Of a stretch of DNA of 39,090 nt, positions 1 to 8,908 are shown in pieces. Origin of the DNA: NCED01 sp035493955 (GTDB taxonomy: Bacteria; Pseudomonadota; Alphaproteobacteria; Caulobacterales; Caulobacteraceae); contig DATJHI010000042.1 of the NCBI GenBank assembly GCA_035493955.1, forward strand, positions 1 through 39,090. Direction: 5' to 3'. The translations under genes were made by a program, and so were the position numbers. The notes beneath the pieces were generated by a model that saw only the letters and a list, made by a program, of their open reading frames with translations, was not told where the DNA came from and did no database searches. Numbering within the stretch: position 1 is the stretch's first letter; every line of letters begins with the position of its first letter.

Positions 1-1941
1 GAGGTCGTTCAGGGTGGGCGCGCGGATGTCGCGGCTTTCGGTGTAGCGGATCCGCAGGTCGTCGAAGGGCTCGTAGTTCAGCCCCGCCTTCCAGCTCCAG
101 ACCACGCCGCTCGAGCTGTAGTTGGTGTAGCGGGCCGCGCCGGTCACATCCAGGCGCTTGATCCACGGCATGTCCTTCAGGATCGGCATGGCCGCTTCGC
201 CGCCGACTTCCCAGACCGAGTTGTGGCCGTACTGGGGAGCCTGCGAATCGAACGCATAGACCGTGCGGGGACCCGCCCCCAGGCGGATGCCCGTCAGGAC
301 GACCGGCTGATTGGGATCGGCAGTGGTGGTCTCGGTGAAGCTCTGCCGGCGGTATTCGAAGTTGGCGGCCACCGACAGCGGGCCGGCCCAGCCCTCGAGC
401 ACGTCGCCCGAGATGCTGCTCCCGAAGTCGTCCATCTTGTTCAGCACTTGGAAGTTGGTCTGCTGGTAGACGTAGCCCAGTGCGGCGGCCGATTCATTGC
501 CCTGGCCGAACATGTTGATCGGCTGGCACCCGGGGTAGAGACCTGGGTTGGTCAAGGTCACGCGACAGACGATGTTGCCGCTGGGGTCCCTCACCGCGTC
601 CAGGGCCGCGTAAAGGTTCACTTGGTTGATGTTGTTGTCCCGGCGGGCGCGCAGTCGAGCCTCGCCGTGGGTATAGTAGGTTTCCCAGTTGAACTTATCG
701 AGAAGCTTGCCCTTGACGCCGGTGGTGAAGTCCAGGGAGTCCACGATCTGGGTCGCGCTCGATCCCAGCGCGAGGTCGCGCGGGAAGCGGTTCAGGACGA
801 AGCTGGGCGTGTTGGTCGCCGTCAGGGTCGCCTGGGCGTTGGCCGGCAGGTAGGGGTTGCCGCTGAAGATGGTCAGCGGGAGGTTGGCCAGGTTCGAACG
901 GTGGAAATTGGAGGTGCCGCTTTCGGACCAGTTCAGCTGCACGAAGCCGACGGTGTTGTTGTCGAACTCGTATTCGAAGCGGCCGAAGACCTGGTCGCTT
1001 CTCAAGGGCGCGCTCAGGGGCGAGTTATAGAAATAGGCCCCGTCGCCGCCCAGGGATATGCCGGCGGTCGCCGTCGGCGTGCCGGCGTTGAACGGCGCGA
1101 GCGTGCCGGTTCCCACGAACTGCTGACCGGCCAAGGGGCCCGCGGTCACTAGGCCGCCGTAGGAGCTGTTGGAGATCCTGGCGCCGGAGTTCAGCACATA
1201 GGGGCTCGCGGCCGTTCCGGCGCCCGAGAGGACGTAGATCGGAGCGGTGGAGGGGCGCGACTCGATCGTCTTGACGCCGGCGTTCTGGTAGTGCTCGGCG
1301 CTGAAGATGAAGTGGCCGCGGTCGAACACCTTGGTCCCGCCGGTGACGCCGAATTTGAACGAAGGCGCGTCGCCACGATCGGAAATGCCGTCCTGCAGCA
1401 CCATCTTCAGGCCGGTGTAGTGGGTGTCGAGGACGAAGTTGACCACGCCGGTGACGGCGTCGGAGCCGTAGACGGCCGAGGCGCCGCCGGTGACCACGTC
1501 GACGCGCTGGACCAGGGCCTGCGGCAGGGTGTTGGTGTCGACCCCGCCGTTGACGGCGGTCGAGGGCACCCGGCGGCCGTCCAGCAGGATCAGGGTGCGG
1601 ATCGCCCCCATGTTCCGAAGGTTCAGGAAGTTGCCGGTGAAGGTGGTGATGGCGCCGCTGCCGGCGCCGTTGCCGTTGCTGATCGTCTGCTGCGAGCCGG
1701 AGAACTGGGGCAGCTTGTTCAGGGCGTCGGGGATGTTGCTGGGGGTGGTCTGCTGCAGTTGGGCGACCGGGGCCACGGTCACCGGGGTGGGCGTGGTGTA
1801 GCCGTTGGTCTGGATCCGGGTGGCGGTGACCACCACCGATTCGACAGAGCCGGCCGCATCCGCCGTTTGGGCGAGCGCCGAAGTCGCCAGAGCCATGGCG
1901 CTGACGCCGCTCAACAGCACGATTGCTGATTTCGTTCGCAT
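1..1941 (-). CDS. TonB-dependent outer-membrane receptor 1 (C-terminus beyond window edge)
   Basis: Energised outer-membrane transporter of the TonB-dependent receptor family; the ligand is unknown. The visible 647 codons give a signal peptide ending ALATSALAQ, a TonB-box-like ESVVVTATR just after it, a plug domain (about residues 45-170, with LRNMG, ILLDGRRVP and GGASAVYGSDAVTGVVN) and the first part of the beta-barrel. The family is usually 900-1000 aa, so about a third is missing past position 1. The start ATG follows a G-rich ribosome site (AGGGGGG, about 7 nt upstream). It is one of five paralogues here and is closest at its N-terminus to receptor 5 at the other end, sharing the MR-KSA start and the block NGYTTPTPVTVAPVAQLQQT. 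Its upstream region differs from receptors 2-4 and instead carries the composite LysR-type site at 2079-2127, so it is probably regulated with the dioxygenase at 36440. Confidence 0.93.
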   Translation of the reverse strand, partial: MRTKSAIVLLSGVSAMALATSALAQTADAAGSVESVVVTATRIQTNGYTTPTPVTVAPVAQLQQTTPSNIPDALNKLPQFSGSQQTISNGNGAGSGAITTFTGNFLNLRNMGAIRTLILLDGRRVPSTAVNGGVDTNTLPQALVQRVDVVTGGASAVYGSDAVTGVVNFVLDTHYTGLKMVLQDGISDRGDAPSFKFGVTGGTKVFDRGHFIFSAEHYQNAGVKTIESRPSTAPIYVLSGAGTAASPYVLNSGARISNSSYGGLVTAGPLAGQQFVGTGTLAPFNAGTPTATAGISLGGDGAYFYNSPLSAPLRSDQVFGRFEYEFDNNTVGFVQLNWSESGTSNFHRSNLANLPLTIFSGNPYLPANAQATLTATNTPSFVLNRFPRDLALGSSATQIVDSLDFTTGVKGKLLDKFNWETYYTHGEARLRARRDNNINQVNLYAALDAVRDPSGNIVCRVTLTNPGLYPGCQPINMFGQGNESAAALGYVYQQTNFQVLNKMDDFGSSISGDVLEGWAGPLSVAANFEYRRQSFTETTTADPNQPVVLTGIRLGAGPRTVYAFDSQAPQYGHNSVWEVGGEAAMPILKDMPWIKRLDVTGAARYTNYSSSGVVWSWKAGLNYEPFDDLRIRYTESRDIRAPTLNDL

Positions 1942-2078
1942 TTCAAATCCCCCCTGGGGCTGACAGATTTACAGAGGCGACGCCGTTCCGCCGCCCGTCC
2001 GAATTCGGCTCAATGGTGACCAATTGCGACCGATAAATGGCCGAAAATTGATAACCTTTATCATGTGGCCCGATTGCC

Positions 2079-2127
2079 TCAGGTTCAAATAATGAAACCT
2101 GACCACGGCATAACCTGAATTTATGCC
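2079..2127 (-). promoter_or_regulatory. Composite LysR-type operator upstream of receptor 1 (site A)
   Basis: On the minus strand the block reads GGCATAA-N7-TTATGCC (2127 to 2107, perfect 7-bp arms, containing a T-N11-A LysR box), then CATTATTTGA inside a second inverted repeat TCAGGTT-N10-AACCTGA (2102 to 2079). The block ends about 138 nt before the receptor 1 start codon. The same two elements with the same 14-nt spacing occur at 36264-36307 and at 35294-35341 (minus). A paired recognition and activation site of this kind is usual for LysR regulators; assigning it to the LysR gene at 35339 is inference from site position. Confidence 0.6.
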
Positions 2128-2299
2128 TGCGGGCGGCGCATCCCGCCGCCCTTGCGCCTCAGCTTCGCGCTAGGTTTCCGATATGTTTCGGGATGGCTGA
2201 TCGGTCGGCGGCGAAAGCCCGCCTTGGGAATTCCCGGCTAAAGCCAGGGAAGCGTCCCTTGTCCAAAGGCCCCACGAGGGGGCGGAATCGCGAAGGCCT

Positions 2300-2341
2300 C
2301 GACCGGCCGCCGGACAGCTGACGCCATCCGACGGCCGGCCG
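2300..2341 (-). terminator. Terminator-like 19-bp hairpin after receptor 2
   Basis: Begins 7 nt past the TAA of receptor 2. Two 19-nt arms (2323-2341 and 2300-2318) enclose a 4-nt loop that reads GTCA in the minus-strand RNA. All four non-Watson-Crick positions are G·U pairs in that RNA. There is no long U tract, only the short pyrimidine run after the stem. The same hairpin follows receptors 3 and 4. Confidence 0.6.
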
Positions 2342-2348
2342 CAGTCGA

Positions 2349-5216
2349 TTAGTACTGAGCTCTCAGAGTGAAGGTGTAGTAGCGGCCCACGAGGTCGTCC
2401 CCGGGCACCGCAGCGGGATTCTGGCCCGGGCTGGCGGTGAAGGCGGTCGAGGGCGACGGTCGCGGCGTTTTGTTGAACAGGTTGGACACCGCAACCGAGG
2501 CCTGCAGATCGTGACCGGCCACCTTGAAGCGGTAGGCCACGTTCGCGTCGGAGATCATGTACGAGGGCAGGTTCGGATTGGCATAGACCAGGAACGGACT
2601 CGAGTTCTGGATGACCGGGCTGGAGTAACGGGTCTGCCAGTTCAAGGAGAACGGGCCGGCCGTATAGCCGAGCAGCAGGGTGGCCCGGTGTTTGGCCAAG
2701 CCCCCGCCAGGGGGGGTGCTCGTACCGGCGGCGTTTATCACCGGCGAACTTGGGGTCACCCGGCTCTTCAGCACCGGCTGGTAGGTATAGAGCAGCCGGA
2801 AGTCGAGGGCTCCGGGAATCGCCGGCGCGAAGTCGGCGAAGTTCAGCCGATAGCTGGCCTCCACGTCGACCCCGTGGGTGAACTGCGAGGACACGTTCAG
2901 GAGGGTGGTGAAGACGGTGGTCGGGTAGTTCGCCGCCGAATGGTCGCTGAACGGCAGCGGCCGGACGATCAGGGCGCACAGGGGCGAGGTCCCGCCGGAG
3001 GCTTCGCACTCCGCCAAGGTGGCGGTCTGGTTCCCGGTGATGGTGGAAATCGCGTTCTGCATGTCGATGTTGAAGTAGTCGACCGACATCTGGAAGCGCG
3101 GGAACCACGACGGACGATAGACCGCCCCGATGGTGGTGGTGCGTGCGATTTCCGGCACCAGGTTCCTGTTGCCGCCGGAGAGGAGGGTGACGTTGCCGTT
3201 CAAACCCGTGTGCGGGTCGGCGAGCGCCACCCCTCCCTGGGCCGAACTGGCGTAAAGATCGTTCAGGCTCGGCGCGCGGATGTCGCGGGATTCGGTGTAG
3301 CGGATCCGCAGGTCGTCGAAGGGCTCATAGTTCAGCCCGACCTTCCAGCTCCAGACTACGCCGCTCGTGCTGTAGTTGGTGTAACGGGCCGCACCGGTCA
3401 GATCGAGACGCTTGACCGCGGTGAAGTCCTTCAGGAGCGGCAGGGCCGCCTCGCCGCCGAACTCCCAAACCGACTGGTGCCCGTTCTGGGGCCCCTGCGA
3501 ATCGGAGCTGTAGAGCGATGTCGGGGCGGTTCCCCCCGTCCCTAGGCGAACGCCGGGATAGTTGGCCAGGGAGAACGGTATGGTGGGGTCGTTGTTGGTG
3601 GTCTGGCCGTAGCTCTGCTTGCGGTATTCGAAGTTCAAGGACGCCGACAACGGGCCGGCCCAGGCGTTGAGCACATCGCCGGAGATGCTGCCGGCATAGT
3701 CGTCCATCTTGTTCAACACCTGGAAGTTGGTGCTCGAAAAGATGTAGGCCAAGGACGCCGCGGATTGATTGCCCACCCCGAACATGTTGATCGGGGCGCA
3801 TCCGGGATAAAGGCCGGGGTTGGTCAGGGTCACCCGGCAGACGATGTTGTTGGTGGCGGGGTCTCTGACCGCGTCGAGGGCGGCCAGGAACTTCACGTTG
3901 TTTATGTTGTCGTCCCGTCGGGCCCGCAACCTGGCGTCGCCGTGGGTGTAATAGGTCTCCCAGTTGAACCGGTCGAAAAGCTTGCCCTTGAAGCCGGCGG
4001 TGAAGTTCAGCGCGTTGACGAACTGGTTGGCGGTCGACATCAGTCCGAGGTCGGCGGACTGGCGGTTCATGACGAAGCTGGCCACGTTCCCCGCCGTCAG
4101 TGCGGCCTGGGCGTTGGCCGGCAGGTAGGGGTTGCCGCTGAAGATGGCCAGGGCGCTGGGGCCTGTGCCCCCGCGGTGATAGTTGGCGGCGCCGCTTTCG
4201 CTGAAGTTGATCTGCCAGAAGCCGGTGACGTTGTCGGCGAAGTCGTATTCGAAACGGCCGAAGACCTTGTCGGTCCGCAAGGGGAAGACCAGTTCCGTGC
4301 CGGCCAGATAGGCTCCGTCGCCGCCCTGGTTGATGCCGGTGGTGGCGGTCGGCGTGCCCGGGTTGAACGGCGCCAGGACGCCGGTTCCCACGAACTGCTG
4401 GCCCGCGAAGGGACCGGTCCTGACCAGGCCGCCGAAGGAAGAGGTGGCGATCCTGACGTTGGTGCTGATGGTGTACGGATTCGCGGCCGTCCCGGTTCCC
4501 GAGAGGGTGGGCATGCCGGCGGTATAGGGTCTGGCCGAGAGATCCTTGACGCCGGCGTATTGGTAGTGCTCGGCGCTGAACACGAAATGGCCGCGGTCGA
4601 ACACCTTGGACCCGAAGGTGACGCCGACCTTGAGGGAGGGCGCATCGCCGTAGTCGGAGATGCCCTTCTGCGCCAGCATCTTCAGGCCGGTGTAATGGGT
4701 GTCGAGGATGTAGTTGACCACGCCGGTGACGGCGTCGGAGCCATAGACCGCCGAGGCGCCGCCGGTGACCACGTCCACCCGCTGGACCAGGGCTTCCGGC
4801 AGGCTGTTGGTGTCGACCGTGCCGTTGAGGGCCGTGGGCGGCACCCGGCGGCCGTCGAGCAGGATCAGGGTGCGGATCACGCCCATGTTCCTAAGGTTCA
4901 GGAAGTTGCCGGTGAAGGTGGTGATGGCGCCGCTCGAAGGGCCGTTGCCGTTGCTGGTGTTTTGTCCAGAGCCCGCGAATTGCGGCAGCTTGTTCAGGGC
5001 GTCGGGAATGTTGCTGGGCGTGGTTTGCATGAGCTGGGCGACCGGGGCCACGGTGACCGGGGTCGGCGCTGTATAGCCGTTGGTCTGGATCCGGGTGGCG
5101 GTGACCACCACCGATTCGACTTCGCCGGCCGCGTTGGTCGTCTGCGCGAGAGCAGACGTCGCTAGAGCGATTGCGCTGATGCCGCAGAACAGCGCGGCAG
5201 CTGACCTTTTATGCAT
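2349..5216 (-). CDS. TonB-dependent outer-membrane receptor 2
   Basis: A 955-aa outer-membrane TonB-dependent receptor, a normal length for the family. It shows a signal peptide (MHKRSAAALFCG... to ALAQ), the TonB-box-like ESVVVTATR, a plug domain with LLDGRRVP and GGASAVYGSDAVTGVVNY, and a barrel ending in the aromatic residue of RAQY, typical of outer-membrane beta-barrels. Two in-frame ATGs lie 6 nt apart. The second (5216) is chosen because it sits about 7 nt from the GGGGGGG ribosome site and matches the MQKRS starts of receptors 3 and 4; the first ATG (5222) is almost touching that site. It is probably its own transcription unit, with a hairpin behind it and a motif-rich 450-bp spacer in front. 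The ligand is unknown; the neighbourhood suggests an aromatic or ester compound. Confidence 0.95.
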   Translation of the reverse strand: MHKRSAAALFCGISAIALATSALAQTTNAAGEVESVVVTATRIQTNGYTAPTPVTVAPVAQLMQTTPSNIPDALNKLPQFAGSGQNTSNGNGPSSGAITTFTGNFLNLRNMGVIRTLILLDGRRVPPTALNGTVDTNSLPEALVQRVDVVTGGASAVYGSDAVTGVVNYILDTHYTGLKMLAQKGISDYGDAPSLKVGVTFGSKVFDRGHFVFSAEHYQYAGVKDLSARPYTAGMPTLSGTGTAANPYTISTNVRIATSSFGGLVRTGPFAGQQFVGTGVLAPFNPGTPTATTGINQGGDGAYLAGTELVFPLRTDKVFGRFEYDFADNVTGFWQINFSESGAANYHRGGTGPSALAIFSGNPYLPANAQAALTAGNVASFVMNRQSADLGLMSTANQFVNALNFTAGFKGKLFDRFNWETYYTHGDARLRARRDDNINNVKFLAALDAVRDPATNNIVCRVTLTNPGLYPGCAPINMFGVGNQSAASLAYIFSSTNFQVLNKMDDYAGSISGDVLNAWAGPLSASLNFEYRKQSYGQTTNNDPTIPFSLANYPGVRLGTGGTAPTSLYSSDSQGPQNGHQSVWEFGGEAALPLLKDFTAVKRLDLTGAARYTNYSTSGVVWSWKVGLNYEPFDDLRIRYTESRDIRAPSLNDLYASSAQGGVALADPHTGLNGNVTLLSGGNRNLVPEIARTTTIGAVYRPSWFPRFQMSVDYFNIDMQNAISTITGNQTATLAECEASGGTSPLCALIVRPLPFSDHSAANYPTTVFTTLLNVSSQFTHGVDVEASYRLNFADFAPAIPGALDFRLLYTYQPVLKSRVTPSSPVINAAGTSTPPGGGLAKHRATLLLGYTAGPFSLNWQTRYSSPVIQNSSPFLVYANPNLPSYMISDANVAYRFKVAGHDLQASVAVSNLFNKTPRPSPSTAFTASPGQNPAAVPGDDLVGRYYTFTLRAQY

Positions 5217-5341
5217 ATCCATTCCCCCCCAAGGGATTGACGTTTTCAGTGCGGCTTGGTTTCGCCGCTTTTCGCGTCGGCTCCGGTTTGAGGAGCCTAC
5301 GCAAGGTGGTCGGGAAGTTATCCTCTAGCGATACATGTGAA

Positions 5342-5432
5342 ACCTATCGAAATGTATCGAAAGGTATCCTGGCGCCCTTCCGCACAAATGTCCATGCTGC
5401 ATTCCATTGTCCATGCTGCATTTCCATGCTGC
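5342..5432 (-). promoter_or_regulatory. Repeat-rich control region upstream of receptor 2
   Basis: In plus-strand reading it holds two TATCGAAA copies exactly 10 bp apart (5345-5352 and 5355-5362), inside ACCTATCG...CGAAAGGT, then three copies of TCCATGCTGC (5391-5400, 5410-5419, 5423-5432). Related TTTCRA/TCGAAA and GATGTCCATSC elements lie at comparable places upstream of receptors 3 and 4. One-turn spacing suggests an operator array, but neither the protein nor the promoter is identified. The remainder of the 5217-5668 spacer shows nothing else except the hairpin at 5620. Confidence 0.4.
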
Positions 5433-5619
5433 GGATGCGAGTTTTCCGACGGCTCGGGCGCCGCGCGGTCACGCACGCTTCGGTCGGCCGGACCTGGAAT
5501 CCGCTGACGATTCGTTTGAAGGGGATCCCGGCTGTGCGCCCTCGCATCGTTGGCGGCGGCGCTCGTTCTGCCGATTTCGGAGCGAAGGCTCTACGAGGGC
5601 AGGGCGGAAACGAAGACCG

Positions 5620-5661
5620 CGGCCGATCGCCGGACGGCTGACGCCGCCCGACGACCGGCCG
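5620..5661 (-). terminator. Terminator-like 19-bp hairpin after receptor 3
   Basis: Starts 7 nt past the receptor 3 stop codon. Arms 5643-5661 and 5620-5638 pair over all 19 positions in the minus-strand RNA with three G·U pairs and a GTCA loop, followed by a weak pyrimidine run (CUUCGUUUCC). Together with about 40 nt of adjoining trailer (from about 5578) it is repeated almost unchanged at 8822-8901. Confidence 0.65.
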
Positions 5662-5668
5662 CAGCCGA

Positions 5669-8479
5669 CTAGTACTGGGCCCGCAGGCCGAAGGTGTAGT
5701 AGCGGCCGATGATGTCGTCGATGGCCGGGCTGAACGCGCCGGGGGTGGTGGTGAAGTTCGGGTTCGGCGACAGCCGGGACTGCTTGTCGAACACGTTGTT
5801 GACCGCCAGCGTGGCCTGCAGGGTGTGGCCCGCCGCCTTGAACCGGTAGCCCACGCTCATGTCGTGGGTCGTGTACGAAGGCAGTTCCGGATCGGCGTAG
5901 ATCAGCAGCACGTTGCCGGTCCGTTTCACACCGCTCTGGTAGCGGGTCTGCCAGTTCAGGTTGAACGGTCCGGCGGTGTAGCCGGCCAGCAGGGTCACCC
6001 GGTTGGCGGCGAGGTTCACCACGCCCGCGGCGTTCACGACCGTGGAGGTCGGGAACGAGCGGGTCTTCATCACCGGCTGGTAGCTGTAGAGCAGCCGCAG
6101 GTCGATGTTCCCCGGCAGGTTCACCTGGGAAAGCGAGAAGTTGTAGCTCGCCTCCACGTCGACGCCGTGGGTGAAGGTCGAGGCCACGTTCAGGCTGGTG
6201 GTCTTGACGAACAGCGGGAAGTTCGCCGCCGAGTGGTCGCTGAACGGCAACGGCCGCACGATGGTGTCGCACAGGGGCGAGGTCCCGCCCGAGGTTTCGC
6301 ACTCGCGCTGGACGTCGGCGTTGTTGCCGGCGATGGCCCCGATCGCGTTGGCGATGTCGATGTTGTAGTAGTCCACCGACATCTGGAACCGCGGGAGCCA
6401 GGACGGACGGTAGACCGCCCCGATGGTGGTGGTGCGGGCCACTTCCGGCACCAGGTTCAGGTTCCCCTGACCGACAAGCGTCGTGCTTCGCGACGTGTTG
6501 GTGTGCGGATCGTTGAGCGCGATATTTGAGACCGTCTGGCCGGAGTAGAGGTCGGACAGGGTGGGCGCGCGGATGTCGCGGCTCTCGGTGTAGCGGAACC
6601 GCAGGTCGTCGAACGGCTGGTAGTTCAGCCCGATCTTCCAGGTCGTGGCCGGGCCGCTCGAGCTGTACTTGGTGTAGCGAAGGGCGCCCGAGACATCGAG
6701 GCGCTTGACGAAACTCATGTCCTTGAGCAGCGGCAGGGCCGCTTCGCCGCTGACTTCCCACACCGAGTTCTGGCCGTACTGCGGCGCCACCAAGTCTTGC
6801 GACCACTTGGTGGTCGGGGCCTTGCCCAGGCGAATGCCGGTCAGATCCGGAGCCCCCGGGACCGAAGTGCTGGTCTCGGCGACGCTCTGCTGACGGTACT
6901 CGAAGTTGGCGGCCATGGACAGCGGACCGGCCCAGGCTTCCAGCACGTCGCCGGAGATGCTGGCGGAGGCGTCGTCCATTTTGTTCAGAATCTGGAAGTT
7001 GGTGTCCTGATAGATGTACTTCAGGGCCGCGTCCGATTCGTTGAACCGGCCGAACAGGTTGATCGGCTGGCATCCGGGATAGAGGCCCGGGTTGGTGAGG
7101 GTCACCCGACAGACGGTGGCGCCGCTGGGATCCCTCACCGCGTCCAAGGCCGCATAGAGACGGGCGAAATTGAGGTTGTTCTGCCGCCGCGAGCGCACCC
7201 GCGCCTCGCCGTGGGTGTAGTTGACGTCCCAGTTGTATTTGCCGAGCGCCTTGCCCTTCAGCCCGGTGCTGAAATTGGTCGACGTCGTGGTCTGGAACAG
7301 GTTGTTCACGAACATGATGTCCCGCGGGTTGAGGGACATGACGAAGCTGGGCGTGTTGGTCGCGGTCAGCGCGGTCTGGGCGCTGGCCGGCAGGTAGGGG
7401 TTGCCGCTGAAGATGGTCAGGGCCAGGTCCGGGTTGGTGTTCCGGGCGTAGTTGCTGGTCCCGCTCTCGCTCCAGCTCACCTGCATATAGCCGGTGGTGT
7501 CGTTGTCGAAGTCGTACTGGAAGCGGCCGAACACCTGATCGTCCCGCTGGGCGTTGCCGATCGCGGCCTGGTAGATGTAGGAGCCGTCGCCGCCGATGGC
7601 GATGCCGTTGTTCTGGGTCGGCGTGCCGGGATTGAACGGCGCGAGCGTGCCGGTCCCCACGAACTGCTGGCCCGCGAAGGGGCCGGTGGTGACCAGGCCG
7701 CCGAGGGTGCTGGTGGAGATGCGCGCGCCGCTGGCCAGGACGTAGGGGCTGGCCGCGGTGCCGGCGCCCAGGAAGACGATCTGCTGGTTGGTGACGTCGC
7801 GGTCGCCGGCCCGCTTCAGCCCGGCGTTCTGGTTGTGCTCGGCGGCGAAGATGAAGTGGCCGCGGTCGAACACCTTGGCGCCGCCGGCGACGCTGAACTT
7901 GAAGGAGGGCACGTCGCCGCGCTCGGAGATGCCGTCCTGCACCTGCATCTTCAGGCCGGTGTAGCGGGTGTCGAGGATGTAGTTGACCACGCCGGTGACG
8001 GCGTCGGAGCCGTAGACCGCCGAGGCGCCGCCGGTGACCACGTCCACGCGCTGGACCAGGGCCTGGGGCAGGGTGTTGACGTCGGTCGCGCCGCTGACCG
8101 ACGTCGCGGGCACCCGATGGCCGTCGAGCAGGACCAGGGTGCGGTTCACGCCCATGTTCCGCAGGTTCAGGAAGTTGCCGGTGTAGACGGTGCTGGGGCC
8201 GCCGGTGCTGCTGTTGCCGGTCGCCTGGGTCGAGCCGTTGAAGACCGGCAGCTTGTTCAGGGCGTCGGCGATGGTGGTGGGCGTGGTCTGCATGATCTGG
8301 GCGACCGGCGCCACGGTCACCGGCGTGGGCGCGGTGTAGCCGTTGGTCTGGATCCGGGTCGCGGTGACCACCACCGATTCGACGTCGCCGGGCGTGTTGG
8401 CCGCCTGCGCGAGCGCGGACGTCGCCAAAGCCATTGAACTGATGCCGCAGAACAGCGCGGCCGCTGACCTCTTTTGCAT
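5669..8479 (-). CDS. TonB-dependent outer-membrane receptor 3
   Basis: A 936-aa TonB-dependent receptor. It has a signal peptide MQKRSAAALFCG... to ALAQ, the TonB-box-like ESVVVTATR, a plug (LLDGHRVP, GGASAVYGSDAVTGVVNY) and a beta-barrel ending LRAQY. The start follows GGGGGGAACGAT, a strong G-rich ribosome site. Unlike receptors 1, 2 and 5, the region after the plug entry reads TTPTTIADALNKLP, as in receptor 4, so 3 and 4 form a closer pair. Its upstream spacer contains a perfect 9-bp inverted repeat (8577-8607) and a box shared with receptor 4 (8633-8675). Substrate unknown. Confidence 0.95.
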   Translation of the reverse strand: MQKRSAAALFCGISSMALATSALAQAANTPGDVESVVVTATRIQTNGYTAPTPVTVAPVAQIMQTTPTTIADALNKLPVFNGSTQATGNSSTGGPSTVYTGNFLNLRNMGVNRTLVLLDGHRVPATSVSGATDVNTLPQALVQRVDVVTGGASAVYGSDAVTGVVNYILDTRYTGLKMQVQDGISERGDVPSFKFSVAGGAKVFDRGHFIFAAEHNQNAGLKRAGDRDVTNQQIVFLGAGTAASPYVLASGARISTSTLGGLVTTGPFAGQQFVGTGTLAPFNPGTPTQNNGIAIGGDGSYIYQAAIGNAQRDDQVFGRFQYDFDNDTTGYMQVSWSESGTSNYARNTNPDLALTIFSGNPYLPASAQTALTATNTPSFVMSLNPRDIMFVNNLFQTTTSTNFSTGLKGKALGKYNWDVNYTHGEARVRSRRQNNLNFARLYAALDAVRDPSGATVCRVTLTNPGLYPGCQPINLFGRFNESDAALKYIYQDTNFQILNKMDDASASISGDVLEAWAGPLSMAANFEYRQQSVAETSTSVPGAPDLTGIRLGKAPTTKWSQDLVAPQYGQNSVWEVSGEAALPLLKDMSFVKRLDVSGALRYTKYSSSGPATTWKIGLNYQPFDDLRFRYTESRDIRAPTLSDLYSGQTVSNIALNDPHTNTSRSTTLVGQGNLNLVPEVARTTTIGAVYRPSWLPRFQMSVDYYNIDIANAIGAIAGNNADVQRECETSGGTSPLCDTIVRPLPFSDHSAANFPLFVKTTSLNVASTFTHGVDVEASYNFSLSQVNLPGNIDLRLLYSYQPVMKTRSFPTSTVVNAAGVVNLAANRVTLLAGYTAGPFNLNWQTRYQSGVKRTGNVLLIYADPELPSYTTHDMSVGYRFKAAGHTLQATLAVNNVFDKQSRLSPNPNFTTTPGAFSPAIDDIIGRYYTFGLRAQY

Positions 8480-8576
8480 ATCGTTCCCCCCTGGGATTTG
8501 CGTTTTTTGTGCGGCTTCACGCCGCCTTTTTGCGCCAGCTCAAGAGTGGGCGCAGGTAGTTGTATAGTCTTCTATC

Positions 8577-8675
8577 GATATATTTTTCGATCCCATTGAA
8601 ATATATCTGACACTATCTTGCAGCAGCGTCACGCAGATGTCCATGCGTCATTCTGCGTTTCAATTGTGTCAAATT
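8577..8675 (-). promoter_or_regulatory. Inverted repeat and shared box upstream of receptor 3
   Basis: GATATATTT (8577-8585) and AAATATATC (8599-8607) form a perfect 9-bp inverted repeat around a 13-nt centre. Further upstream, 8633-8675 carries GCAGATGTCCATG ... CATT ... ATTGTGTCAAA, which lines up with 11884-11927 upstream of receptor 4 with only one nucleotide of spacing difference. On the minus strand the distal end reads TTGACACAAT, a possible -35 element; I cannot place a convincing -10. The rest of 8480-8908 shows no gene. Confidence 0.45.
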
Positions 8676-8859
8676 AATCGTTATTATTATTGCCCCGCAT
8701 CGCCGCGGACCGCGCGGGCTGGGCGCACCGGCCGGACATAACGTCCGCCGCGAGGTTCGTTTGGATGGCTCTTAATCCGGCGCCTGTGGATCGAAGCCGG
8801 CGGCGCCCGGCCTGCTGATCTCGGAGCGAAGGCTCTACGAGGCAGGGGAAGCGAAGACG

Positions 8860-8901
8860 CGGCCGACCGCCGGACGGCTGACGCCGCCCGACGACCGGCC
8901 G
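8860..8901 (-). terminator. Terminator-like 19-bp hairpin after receptor 4
   Basis: Arms 8883-8901 and 8860-8878 with a GTCA loop pair fully in the minus-strand RNA, using G·U pairs at four positions. It lies 7 nt beyond the receptor 4 stop codon and is the third copy of the hairpin found after receptors 2 and 3; the adjoining trailer (from about 8822) also matches that at 5578. Confidence 0.65.
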
Positions 8902-8908
8902 CGGATAA

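Noticed and set aside
5217..5222. Upstream ATG of receptor 2
   Set aside because: Too close to the G-rich ribosome site; the second ATG has the same spacing and N-terminus as the paralogues.
5389..5432. Three short repeats considered as a CRISPR-like array
   Set aside because: Repeat units are only about 10 bp with 3-9 bp gaps and no cas genes are present; fits an operator cluster better.
6797..8437. Long plus-strand frame (546 aa) opposite receptor 3, and similar ones opposite receptors 2 and 4 (3765-5165, 10460-11689)
   Set aside because: Val/Gly/His/Asp-rich shadow translations created by GC-rich codon use of the receptors; no domains, no ribosome sites, and the opposite strand has clear signal peptide, plug and barrel.
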